Positions 1 through 6,840 are shown, counted from the stretch's first letter. The stretch: DNA of 11,290 nucleotides from Spirochaetaceae bacterium (GCA_031288215.1 JAITRV010000307.1:1-11290), one strand, 5' to 3'. Notes: a model not told the origin generated them from the letters alone. Numbers and translations are program-made.

Positions 1-31
1 CTCGGAAATCTACTCCGCCGTCATCCCCTAA
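1..31 (+). CDS. 3' end of an unidentified + strand gene (partial)
   Basis: In the second forward frame the window opens with nine sense codons reading SEIYSAVIP followed by a TAA stop at 29-31. Most of these codons end in C or G, as in the genes of this GC-rich region, and a strong + strand terminator begins 40 nt after the stop. That is what one expects at the end of a gene lying upstream of the window. Too little protein is visible to name it. The two other forward frames stay open a little longer but read into or through the terminator hairpin, so I prefer this frame. Confidence 0.4.
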   Translation, partial: SEIYSAVIP

Positions 32-70
32 ACAAAGAGCGGAGCGCAAGGAGCAAAAAGCAAATGAAGG

Positions 71-114
71 AAGCGATCTGAGCGAGCCCCTGTGCGCTCA
101 GATCGCTTTTTTTT
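71..114 (+). terminator. Strong intrinsic terminator
   Basis: A perfect 14-bp inverted repeat (arms 71-84 and 95-108, 10-nt loop) is followed by an uninterrupted run of eight T (107-114) on the + strand. It should end transcription of the gene whose last codons are at 1-31. Read on the minus strand the stem lacks a proper T tail, so it is at best a weak stop for the operon arriving from the right. Confidence 0.9.
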
Positions 115-177
115 GAGTACATGCAGGAGCCCGGCCCGCCCCTGTCTTCAAGCGCATAAAAACCCGTCGTCAAGCGT

Positions 178-1128
178 TTACCGCGTCCTGCGAAGGGTCC
201 CCAGCACCTCAAGAAAACGATCCGGCAGGGGGGTTCTGAAGGTCCGGTAATCCGCCTCCCCGGGAAGGCGGAGGGAGAGGCTCTTGGCGTGGAGCATGAG
301 GCTTGCCTGGGGGAAGCGATCCTCCCGGAAGCCGTAGACGGGGTCTCCCAGGATGGGATGCCCCAGGTGGCGCAGGTGAACCCGGAGTTGGTGGGTCCGC
401 CCGGTCCGGGGCCGGAGGATGAGCAGGGAATAGGCCCCCCAGGAGCGGATCACCCGGTAGCGGGTGAGGGCGATCCTCCCCCGGGATTCGGACACGGTAA
501 ACCGGAGGCGGTTCCGGCTGTCCCGGATGATGCGGGTCTCGACGGTCCCCGCGGCTTCCCGGGGGGTCCCCCGGACGATAGCCCCGTAGATCTTCCTCAC
601 CCGCCGGGACCTAAACTGATCCGCCAAAAAGGCCAGGGCCTCGTCATCGTAGGCGGCGATGATAACCCCGGAGGTATCCTTGTCCAGGCGGTGGACGATC
701 CCCGGCCGGAAGCCCTCCCCTCCCCTACCCCGGGCAAGCCGCCGGTAAAGCAGGGCGTTTGCCAGGGTTCCCCGGGGATTCCCGGCCCCGGGGTGAACCA
801 CCATGAACTGGCTCTTGTTGACGACCACCACCCGGTCATCCTCATAGAGGATATCCAGGGGCAGGTCTTCGGGGATAAGATCCGAGGGGGGCGGATCGGT
901 CCAGGAGAGTTCCAGGGCGTCCCCCCCTTTGAGGGGCTGGGAAAGTTTGGCCCTCTTCCCGTTGACCTTGATCTCCAGGACCCGGGCCTTAAGCTGGGAA
1001 CGGCTGAGGAGTTTCAGCTTCTCCGCCACATACCGGTCAAGCCGGAGGCCGCCCTCCCCCACCCTGCCGGAATAGTGCCCCCCCGGGGCTTTCCCTGCGG
1101 GCAGCACCGCCTCTTTCGAAGGGAGCAA
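178..1128 (-). CDS. rluD: RluA/RluD-family 23S rRNA pseudouridine synthase
   Basis: Predicted to isomerise specific uridines of 23S rRNA to pseudouridine in the cytoplasm. An N-terminal S4-like RNA-binding domain (about residues 28-75) precedes the catalytic domain. The family signature HRLDKDTSG lies at 146-154, with Asp149 as the catalytic nucleophile. The VVHPGAGNP block is near 110-118, and GRTHQLRVH followed by a GDPVYG motif lies in the C-terminal half. The 316 residues are close to the family norm, and the order S4, HPGAGNP, HRLDKDT matches RluD better than RluA. It is the last gene of the minus-strand operon. The annotated start is a TTG directly after the TGA of the preceding gene, with no clear Shine-Dalgarno; in-frame GTG codons at 1107 and 1062 are alternatives. 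The family is certain; RluD rather than RluC specificity is likely only. Confidence 0.9.
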   Translation of the reverse strand: MLPSKEAVLPAGKAPGGHYSGRVGEGGLRLDRYVAEKLKLLSRSQLKARVLEIKVNGKRAKLSQPLKGGDALELSWTDPPPSDLIPEDLPLDILYEDDRVVVVNKSQFMVVHPGAGNPRGTLANALLYRRLARGRGGEGFRPGIVHRLDKDTSGVIIAAYDDEALAFLADQFRSRRVRKIYGAIVRGTPREAAGTVETRIIRDSRNRLRFTVSESRGRIALTRYRVIRSWGAYSLLILRPRTGRTHQLRVHLRHLGHPILGDPVYGFREDRFPQASLMLHAKSLSLRLPGEADYRTFRTPLPDRFLEVLGTLRRTR

Positions 1129-1665
1129 TCAGGGAACCTGGGGCACAAGCCCTTCCTCTTCCGCTGTCCCGGCTTCTTCACCGGGAGGCGGGGACCCCGC
1201 ATCTTCCCCGGTTCCGGCGTCCTCCGCCGATTCGGGCCAGGGCCGCCGGGTGATGATGGGGGTTCCTTGGGGTAAATTCCGGGCCGCCCGTATCGCCTCG
1301 TTCCGTTTGTACCGGACAATAATAAAATCCGCCAGGGATATGAGGACGGAACCGGCGGCGGCCACGCCCAGGGCGCGGAAGCGGTCATCCCGGCTCATGG
1401 ACACGCCCCCGGCGCCCTTAAGGGGCCAGGGGAGATAGCGGGAATCCTGTCCGTGGTTGAAATAGGTAACCGATTCCACGATGAAGGTACCCAGGAGGAC
1501 CGTAAAGGGGAATGACCCAAAGGCAACGATTTCCGCCCGCCGGAGGTCCCGGGTCCAGAGGGGAAACTCCTGAGAGGGCTGTACCGTGGCGGTCTGGGCG
1601 GCGGGCCCCCTCCCCAGGGGAACAATCAGGAGCATGAGGAGCAGCAGGTATCTCAACTTAACCAT
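1129..1665 (-). CDS. Small membrane protein of unknown function, signal peptide plus two hydrophobic segments
   Basis: I do not recognise this 178-residue protein. It opens with a clear signal sequence (MVKLRYLLLLMLLIVPLG, possible cleavage after the Ala-Ala at 22-23). Two further hydrophobic stretches at about 45-66 and 98-118 are probable membrane helices. The tail from about 145 is rich in Glu, Gly, Pro and Ala and looks disordered. The ATG at 1665 is chosen over a TTG at 1680 because a GGAG lies nine bases upstream of it, and the TTG is part of that ribosome-binding site. The start overlaps the end of yggS by 8 bp and the stop abuts rluD, so it is coexpressed with both. Its operon position alone does not reveal a function. 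Confidence 0.75.
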   Translation of the reverse strand: MVKLRYLLLLMLLIVPLGRGPAAQTATVQPSQEFPLWTRDLRRAEIVAFGSFPFTVLLGTFIVESVTYFNHGQDSRYLPWPLKGAGGVSMSRDDRFRALGVAAAGSVLISLADFIIVRYKRNEAIRAARNLPQGTPIITRRPWPESAEDAGTGEDAGSPPPGEEAGTAEEEGLVPQVP

Positions 1666-2374
1666 AGGTCCGTTCTCCAAAAATAGCGGTTCCTATCCGT
1701 AAAAGGGTGGACCCCTCTTCCAGGGCAATCTCAAAATCGCCGGACATACCCATGGAAAGGCAGGACCACGGCGCTTTTCCGAAACGCCCCGCTTCGGGAA
1801 AACGCCGCCGCAGTTGGTCCCGGGCCGATGCCAGGGCCCGGAAGGAGGCGCGGATGACTTCCCGGTCCTCCGTATAGGGGGCGATGGTCATCAGCCCCTC
1901 CAGGGAAAGGTTCGGGAAGGCCAGGGCCGTTTCCGCCGCGCTCAAGAGCTGTTCCACGCCGGGATAGCCGGACTTGGAATCCTCCCCGGTGTGTAGCTCC
2001 AACAGGATCATTAAAGGCCGATCCCGATCTACGGTCAAGGCCCCCAATTCGGTGATCAGCTCGTTCCGGTCCACCGACTGGATGCAGTCAAAGAGGGACG
2101 CCGCCCGGCGGGCCTTGTTCCGCTGGAGGGAGCCAATCAGGTGGAGTTCCGTCCCCGGATGCTCCCGGATAAAGCCGGGAAACTTCCCTTCCGCCTCCTG
2201 GACCCGGCTTTCCCCGAAAAGCCGGAGCCCTCCCTGCCAGGCCGCTTCCAGGGCCTGCGGTCCGTGAAATTTCGAGACCCCCATGAGCCGGACCTCCGCC
2301 GGGTCCCGGCCTATGCGCCGGCACACCCGGTCTATCCGTTCATAGAGACCTTTCAGCGCGTCCCCAACCGTCAT
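1658..2374 (-). CDS. yggS: YggS/PLPBP-family pyridoxal-phosphate-binding protein
   Basis: A single-domain protein with the fold of the alanine racemase N-terminal domain. Family members bind pyridoxal 5'-phosphate and help balance B6 vitamers and amino acids; no enzyme activity is established for them. Lys35 in the VSK motif is the expected Schiff-base lysine. Other hallmarks are an FGESRVQEA stretch (usually FGENYVQE), HLIGSLQRNK, GLMTIAP, LSMGMSGDFE and a closing RIGTAIFGER phosphate-binding segment. The 238 residues match the family length. The ATG overlaps the rsmA stop by 4 nt (ATGA) and is preceded by a strong GGAGGGAGGA site, so translation is coupled to rsmA. The 3' end overlaps the next gene by 8 nt. 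Confidence 0.95.
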   Translation of the reverse strand: MTVGDALKGLYERIDRVCRRIGRDPAEVRLMGVSKFHGPQALEAAWQGGLRLFGESRVQEAEGKFPGFIREHPGTELHLIGSLQRNKARRAASLFDCIQSVDRNELITELGALTVDRDRPLMILLELHTGEDSKSGYPGVEQLLSAAETALAFPNLSLEGLMTIAPYTEDREVIRASFRALASARDQLRRRFPEAGRFGKAPWSCLSMGMSGDFEIALEEGSTLLRIGTAIFGERTYG

Positions 2375-3369
2375 GGCGTCCTCCCTCCGGCGGCTTTCTC
2401 CGGGAAACCGGCCGCGGCAACAGCGGTGGCTGCGGCCAGGGACCTGAAGGCGTCGACCCCCAAGGTTTCGGCCCGGGTATTGGGATCTATCCCGGCGGCG
2501 TCCAGGGCCGCCGAGGCAAGTTCCTGAACCATGCCCTGAGTATACCCGATTTTTCTCGGCGGGTGAATACCCTGTCGACGGGCGGGGTATTTACCCGCAG
2601 ACGGCGTTTCGGCATCCTCAGCGGCGGGGATAAGGCTATACCGGCCGGTCAGGATATCAGCCACAAAGTCCCGCAGGTTGTTCCGGAGGGTCTTCCGCCG
2701 GGAGGCAAAGAGCCGCCGGACCAGGGCCCGGAACAGGACCGGCTCCTCCGCACCGTCCCGGCCGGGGAGGAGATCCAGCCGTACCCCCTGGGACTCCACC
2801 CGGGGGGCCGGGTAAAAGGAGGGGGCCTTGAGGACCATCAGGGGCTTGACGGCATAGGCGGAGGCGCAGAGCACCGAGAAGGCCGAATAATCCCCGCTTC
2901 CCGGGGGGGCGCTCATCCGGCGGGCGGTTTCCCGCTGGACCGTAACCACCATACGGGTAAAAAACCGGCCCCGCTCGATAAAGTCCGCCAGGAGGGCCGC
3001 GGCGATATTGTAGGGCAGGTTCCCCAGGAGCAAGGGGGCTCCCTTCGCCAGCGGCCAGGTTTTAAGGACATCCCCCTCCACCAGGGTGAAGCCCTCCGTC
3101 CCCTGAAAGAGTTCCCGGAGGAGGGCGCTGAAACCCCGGTCTATCTCAAAGGCCGTCACCGCCGCGCCCCGTTCCAGGAGCCCTGAAGTCATGGCCCCGA
3201 TGCCGGGACCGATTTCCCAGACCCCGTCGCCGGGGTTTATCTCCAGGGCGTCCAGGAGCCGTTTCCGGGCTTCGCCGTTGATGAGAAAATTCTGGCCGAA
3301 CCGCTTTTGCATCCCCAGGCCGTGCCGGTCCAGGAGGGCTTTGATCTCCCGGACCGAATCGTAATTCAC
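2371..3369 (-). CDS. rsmA: 16S rRNA (adenine-N6,N6) dimethyltransferase RsmA/KsgA
   Basis: Uses S-adenosylmethionine to dimethylate two adjacent adenines in the helix 45 loop of 16S rRNA during late 30S assembly. Visible in order (332-residue form): QKRFGQNFL (21-29), SAM-binding motif I WEIGPGIGAMT (51-61), acidic motif FEID (75-78), catalytic NLPYNIA (117-123) and YPAPRVES (186-193). I start it at GTG 3369, 4 nt after the comEC stop, because the protein then begins a normal distance before QNFL. The longer frame from TTG 3441 would overlap comEC by 68 nt and add a Gly/Pro-rich stretch. The ribosome-binding site is weak. The C-terminal domain holds an unusual low-complexity insert (about 244-282), and a short Ala-rich tail follows RAETLGVDAF. 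Family assignment is secure. Confidence 0.95.
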   Translation of the reverse strand: MNYDSVREIKALLDRHGLGMQKRFGQNFLINGEARKRLLDALEINPGDGVWEIGPGIGAMTSGLLERGAAVTAFEIDRGFSALLRELFQGTEGFTLVEGDVLKTWPLAKGAPLLLGNLPYNIAAALLADFIERGRFFTRMVVTVQRETARRMSAPPGSGDYSAFSVLCASAYAVKPLMVLKAPSFYPAPRVESQGVRLDLLPGRDGAEEPVLFRALVRRLFASRRKTLRNNLRDFVADILTGRYSLIPAAEDAETPSAGKYPARRQGIHPPRKIGYTQGMVQELASAALDAAGIDPNTRAETLGVDAFRSLAAATAVAAAGFPEKAAGGRTP

Positions 3370-3373
3370 CGGG

Positions 3374-4924
3374 TTACCCGTCAAAAGGGAGGAGCCGTTC
3401 CCGCCAGGCCTTGTGCCGGGCCTGAAACCAGACGAGGGCAATCACCAGGACCACCGACAGGAGGCTCACGACCAGGGGCCGCCGGAGTTCCAGGGCCGGG
3501 ACTCGGGCGGCCAGGGCGGCGGTTTCCTCCAGGATGCGGTAGAGGAGGGAGAGGAGGGAACTCAGGAGGCCTCCCAGGGGGGGCAGCAGGAAACTCGCCC
3601 CCAGATAGGCGATGGCGGCGATCATGAAGCAAGTGGAGAGGGGGACGATGACGAAGGAGGCCCCAATCCCCACGGGCCGGAGGACCCCGAAGGCGGCAGC
3701 GCTTATCCCGGCGGTGGCGATAAAGGCCCCCAGGGAGGCTACCAGGGGCTGGGCTATCGCCGGAGGGATGAGGCCCCGGAAAAGGTCCCCCAGGGCTTCC
3801 CCGGCGATGAGGATTCCCCCCAGGGCCAGGTAGGAGAGGATGAAGGACAGGGTATCTCCCGACAGGGGGTCCGCGGCGATCTGGATGAGGAAGGCCAGGG
3901 CCAAGAGGGGAAGGGGCTGCCGGGGAAAGGCCCCCAGGATCGCGGCGGTCCCCAGGAGGTACATGATGGCCGCCCTGACCAGGGAAGGCTGGGGGCCCAC
4001 CAGATACACGTAGAGGATGATGCAGAAGGCCCCCGCCAGGGCCGCGGGTTTGAGTCCCAGGGGCCTTTTCAGGAGAAAGGCGATCAGGGCGGAGACGATA
4101 GCCAGATGCATCCCCGAAAGGGCCAATACGTGGGAACAGCCCGCGGCCTTGAAGGCGCCGGCCAGAGCCACCGCCTCCGGCGACTGATCCTCCCGGGCCC
4201 CCAGGATCAGGGCCGCCGCCAGAGCCCCCCAGGGACGGCCGGCGAATTGGTCCAGGAGCCTCATCCTGACCACGGTCCGCAGTTGTTCAAGGGCCGACGC
4301 CTCCCGGAGGATGTGGACCGATTTGGCACTGAACCGGGGGACCTGCCCCCCGGCGGCCCCGGCCCCTGAAGGGCTTTCCCTCAAGGAACCCTCCAGATAA
4401 ACGCCGGAGGATCGGCCGAATTCCTTGAGGCGGGGGATCGCCTCCGGGGGGAAGAAGACCATGAGGCGGCCCCGGGCGGAAGCGCGCAGGCCCCCGGAAG
4501 CGGAAGCGGCCTCCAGCCGGAGGTAGCCCATGCCCCCGGAGGCGGTTCCCCGGGGGTCGTCCAGCAGGGTCCCGGTGATCCCCAGGACCCGCTCCGGGGG
4601 AAGGGTCAGGCGGAGATCCCCGGCGGCGGCGGCGTTCCTCGCCGCGAAACCCAGGGTGAACCCTACCGCCAGGACGGTGACGGCGCGGCAGACCCTTTGA
4701 AAGCCCCGCCGGGAGCGGGGATTGGGGCGGCAGGCCGCCGGGAGATCCCCCAGGACCCTGAAAAGGGCGATCAGAAAAAGCAGCAGGGCCAAAATCCCCA
4801 GGAAGGGGTAGATCCGGAGGGCCCCCGCCCAGGCCCTTTCCAATCCGTAGTAGCTTATCAGGGCGCCAAGAAGCGCGTAGAGTGCCGGAGAAAGGGAAAA
4901 AATCGATTCTGGTGTCGTTATCAT
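3374..4924 (-). CDS. comEC: ComEC/Rec2-family DNA-uptake channel, no nuclease domain
   Basis: Polytopic inner-membrane protein expected to carry single-stranded DNA into the cytoplasm during natural transformation. N-terminal hydrophobic segments (about 10-55 and 80-100) flank a soluble OB-like DUF4131 region (about 105-210). The competence domain follows, with hallmark GCSHVLALSGMHLAIV (262-277), PSLVRAAIM (313-321) and SFILSYLALGG (360-370), and hydrophobic helices to about residue 500. The protein stops at 516 residues, soon after the last helix. The C-terminal metallo-beta-lactamase-like domain of full-length ComEC (around 750 residues) is absent, as in a known subset of homologues. The ATG has a good GAGGAG site 6 nt upstream and lies 17 nt after the PilZ gene. 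Confidence 0.92.
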   Translation of the reverse strand: MITTPESIFSLSPALYALLGALISYYGLERAWAGALRIYPFLGILALLLFLIALFRVLGDLPAACRPNPRSRRGFQRVCRAVTVLAVGFTLGFAARNAAAAGDLRLTLPPERVLGITGTLLDDPRGTASGGMGYLRLEAASASGGLRASARGRLMVFFPPEAIPRLKEFGRSSGVYLEGSLRESPSGAGAAGGQVPRFSAKSVHILREASALEQLRTVVRMRLLDQFAGRPWGALAAALILGAREDQSPEAVALAGAFKAAGCSHVLALSGMHLAIVSALIAFLLKRPLGLKPAALAGAFCIILYVYLVGPQPSLVRAAIMYLLGTAAILGAFPRQPLPLLALAFLIQIAADPLSGDTLSFILSYLALGGILIAGEALGDLFRGLIPPAIAQPLVASLGAFIATAGISAAAFGVLRPVGIGASFVIVPLSTCFMIAAIAYLGASFLLPPLGGLLSSLLSLLYRILEETAALAARVPALELRRPLVVSLLSVVLVIALVWFQARHKAWRERLLPFDG

Positions 4925-4941
4925 GATTATCTCCTCATATA

Positions 4942-6093
4942 CTATATGGCGCTTATCCGGATTTTGCTTTGGTTCACCTCGTCTTTTTCTCCAAATATTT
5001 GTATTTCTTCCGCTTCATGATCAAGATGCACGGCGGAGGACTCCAGCCCCTGGTAGGAAAGGATGGTGAAGACCTCCCCCAGGATACGGTTTCTTATTTC
5101 CAGGGGCAAGGGGTCCGCCTTGATATGGAGCAGTGACCGGCGGGTCTCCTTGTCATATTTCGCTGAACGGACCGTGCCGGGCATACAGATAGGGTGCCCT
5201 TTCAGGGCAAATTGAATTTTGACCCGTATTTCCCGGTTTGTCCCTCCCCCTATGGCGACGGCGCACCCGCCTTCGGAAAAATCCTTCACGATACATTTGA
5301 GTCCGGGGCTCGATTCCGGCTTCCGGGCATTTTTTTCATCGAAGATGATATACAAATAGGCCGGTATGTCGACTTTAACCCTGATGGACTCCCGTTTTTG
5401 GGTCCTGTGGAGCGCGGCGGCATGATTAATTCTCAGGGCGGCTATTCCCTGGAAAAAAACCTCCGCCAGCACCGAGGAATAAAACAGGTAGCCCGCGTCA
5501 TCCTTCCGCCAAAAATAAGCCGAGAGGTACCGATCTTCCCAGGAGAAGTCCGAGGGGAACTTCGGGTCTTCGGGCTGGGTTATGGTCATATAGTAGTCGT
5601 TATTATCGAGCATATTGACCATGAAGGACCCGGCGCCTTCAATCAGGATCTGTAATTCCTGGTAGTCCCCGATCTGCCGGGTATTGATAAGCGCGTTATG
5701 ATCCTTCTTTTTGTCCCGTTCGATCTTCTTCCGGCAGCCATACAAGCGGGAAAGGAATTCATGATTGGCCTTATTTTCTTCCCCCCGGCTCTGTTCTACG
5801 ATCCGAACAAAACTGAAAATGAGGAGATCCAATTTTTTTGGGGACCAGAAAAGGGAGCCGGGATCTTCGGGATCCGTTTTTAACGCGAGATTATAGAGGC
5901 GCTCCGCATCCTTATGCGTGAAGCCCTCGTCCTTAGCCATGGAAAAAAAGTTGCGCCGGGTCTTCTTTTTTTCTTTTAAGGAGGAATAGCCGGATAAAAA
6001 AGCAGACCATCCCACCAGAAGAATGAAAAGCACGATGATACACACCACTATGATACTATACCCCATGTATCTATTTCTATATACTCCTTTCAT
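4942..6093 (-). CDS. Membrane-anchored YcgR-like PilZ c-di-GMP receptor
   Basis: Predicted cyclic-di-GMP-binding protein tethered to the inner membrane. One transmembrane helix (about 11-34) is followed by a Lys/Arg-rich cytoplasmic linker and a mainly helical region (about 55-135). A PilZN/YcgR-N-like segment lies at about 140-230, and a PilZ domain at about 231-345. Both ligand motifs are intact: RxxxR at Arg234-Arg238 and DxSxxG at Asp271, Ser273, Gly276. YcgR relatives act on flagella in other bacteria, but this architecture alone does not show the output here. It is the first gene of the operon. Its base composition (about 50-55% G+C by eye) is clearly lower than the genes on either side. 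The start is unsure: ATG 6093 gives a positively charged N-terminus but lacks an upstream Shine-Dalgarno, and the alternative is ATG 6066. Confidence 0.88.
   Translation of the reverse strand: MKGVYRNRYMGYSIIVVCIIVLFILLVGWSAFLSGYSSLKEKKKTRRNFFSMAKDEGFTHKDAERLYNLALKTDPEDPGSLFWSPKKLDLLIFSFVRIVEQSRGEENKANHEFLSRLYGCRKKIERDKKKDHNALINTRQIGDYQELQILIEGAGSFMVNMLDNNDYYMTITQPEDPKFPSDFSWEDRYLSAYFWRKDDAGYLFYSSVLAEVFFQGIAALRINHAAALHRTQKRESIRVKVDIPAYLYIIFDEKNARKPESSPGLKCIVKDFSEGGCAVAIGGGTNREIRVKIQFALKGHPICMPGTVRSAKYDKETRRSLLHIKADPLPLEIRNRILGEVFTILSYQGLESSAVHLDHEAEEIQIFGEKDEVNQSKIRISAI
6084..6090 (-). promoter_or_regulatory. Shine-Dalgarno-like AAAGGAG just inside the PilZ gene
   Basis: The best ribosome-binding sequence near this gene, AAAGGAG, lies immediately after the ATG at 6093 and 17 nt before the next in-frame ATG at 6066. 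It is badly placed for either. The bases could simply be the Lys-Gly codons that follow the first ATG. The site is noted because it makes the true start ambiguous. Confidence 0.3.
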
Positions 6094-6115
6094 TAAGTAT
6101 ACTGTTTATTAAGTA

Positions 6116-6144
6116 AGTATATTGCCGGAAAAACGATCTGTCAA
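6116..6144 (-). promoter_or_regulatory. Sigma70-type promoter of the PilZ-comEC-rsmA-yggS-rluD operon
   Basis: On the minus strand a perfect -35 box TTGACA (6144-6139) is separated by exactly 17 bp from TATACT (6121-6116), a five-of-six match to the -10 consensus. Transcription would start near 6109, about 16 nt before the ATG at 6093. The -35 box lies inside the first of three 13-bp direct repeats. No other comparable promoter is visible inside the operon, so this one probably serves all six genes. Confidence 0.8.
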
Positions 6145-6172
6145 AACGATCGGTCAAAACAATCGGTCAAAG
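6134..6172. repeat. Three tandem 13-bp direct repeats between divergent genes (possible operator)
   Basis: Three head-to-tail copies fit the pattern C(G/A)ATC(T/G)GTCAAA(A/G), at 6134-6146, 6147-6159 and 6160-6172. Copies 1 and 2 differ at one position; copies 2 and 3 differ at two. The first copy contains the operon's -35 box and the last runs into the Shine-Dalgarno of the CPBP gene. The 13-bp period is a little more than one helical turn. A regulator bound here could control both directions, but the repeats might equally be spare -35-like elements. Confidence 0.7.
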
Positions 6173-6175
6173 GAG
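6169..6175 (+). promoter_or_regulatory. Ribosome-binding site of the CPBP protease gene
   Basis: AAAGGAG lies 4 nt before ATG 6180 and fixes the start of the CPBP gene. Its first bases belong to the third 13-bp repeat. I see no convincing + strand promoter in front of it: TATATT at 6118-6123 has no -35 partner. Confidence 0.6.
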
Positions 6176-6179
6176 CGCC

Positions 6180-6815
6180 ATGGGCATTATTACGGAATCC
6201 CTCATACTCTTTGGAGTCCTCTTTCTTCCCGGTATAGGCCCCGGCCCGGGGGGCGTCATTCCCTTTTCGGTAAACCGGGAACTGAGCCGTATCTTTGTCT
6301 ACAATATCCCCGCCTTCGCCCTGATCTGGTATCTCCTGGGCCTCACCGGAGGCCGGCGCCTGCCCCGTCCCGGCCTGAAAGACCTGTCCGCCGCCGCCAT
6401 TGCCCTGCCGGGCCTCCTGGCCATCGGTTACTGCGTCTCCCTGACCGGGTCTTTCCTGGCGGATCTTGTCCCGGCGATCCAGGTGGATCCCCCCGGGGAC
6501 GCCCTTCAATGGGTGTTGACGGCGGTTTCCTCCCTTACCACGGGATACCTGGAGGAAAGTTACTTCCGGTTTTACCTGCTGACCCGGCTCACCCAAGGGG
6601 GAATCCCTCCCCGCAGGGCCCTGCTCATCTCAACCGCCCTCTTTGCCCTCTGCCACATCTACGAGGGGTTCCCCGGCGTCCTGAACGCCCTCCTGGCGGG
6701 GCTTTTCCTGGCCGGCCTCTTCCTGAAAAAGCCCTCCCTCCACAGCCTCGCCTGGGCCCACGGGGCCTACAACATGACGGTTTACCTGGTTTTAGCTTTA
6801 ACAATGAACCGTTAA
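6180..6815 (+). CDS. CPBP-family intramembrane metalloprotease
   Basis: A 211-residue multi-pass membrane protein of the CPBP (CAAX protease and bacteriocin-processing, Abi) family, glutamate-dependent intramembrane endopeptidases. The conserved motifs are present: motif 1 EEsyfR with Glu125, Glu126 and Arg130; motif 2 FALCH with His159; motif 3 HGAYN with His194 and Asn198. About six hydrophobic segments can be picked out (near 5-20, 37-55, 70-92, 110-122, 145-160 and 167-182, with the last motif helix after). The ATG has a good AAAGGAG site 4 nt upstream. It is divergent from the PilZ operon and convergent with the phosphorylase gene, 25 bp away, so it is probably monocistronic. Substrate unknown; family roles include protein maturation and bacteriocin self-immunity. 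Confidence 0.88.
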   Translation: MGIITESLILFGVLFLPGIGPGPGGVIPFSVNRELSRIFVYNIPAFALIWYLLGLTGGRRLPRPGLKDLSAAAIALPGLLAIGYCVSLTGSFLADLVPAIQVDPPGDALQWVLTAVSSLTTGYLEESYFRFYLLTRLTQGGIPPRRALLISTALFALCHIYEGFPGVLNALLAGLFLAGLFLKKPSLHSLAWAHGAYNMTVYLVLALTMNR

Positions 6816-6840
6816 CAAAGAGAGCGGGCGGCGGGGCGTC

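Noticed and set aside
21..212. 63-codon minus frame after rluD with a hydrophobic end
   Set aside because: Begins inside rluD, has no ribosome-binding site and runs through the terminator hairpin at 71-108.
289..1275. 328-codon + strand open frame opposite rluD and the membrane-protein gene
   Set aside because: Pro/Gly-rich low-complexity translation, no ribosome-binding site, lies antisense to two well-supported genes; an artefact of high G+C codons.
3370..3441. Longer N-terminus of RsmA starting at TTG 3441
   Set aside because: Would overlap comEC by 68 nt and add a Gly/Pro/Arg-rich stretch; GTG 3369 gives a normal N-terminus.
3413..4369. 318-codon + strand open frame opposite comEC
   Set aside because: Translation is almost entirely Gly, Gln, Asp, Glu and Pro, the mirror image of GC-rich membrane-protein codons; no homology expected.
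6096..6103. Second TATACT, within palindromic AGTATACT, as an extra promoter
   Set aside because: No -35 box at the right distance on either strand; the neighbouring TTGACA-N17-TATACT accounts for transcription.
6134..6172. CRISPR array or plasmid-type replication origin
   Set aside because: Units are only 13 bp with no spacers, and there are only three of them; no rep gene or DnaA-box cluster is nearby.
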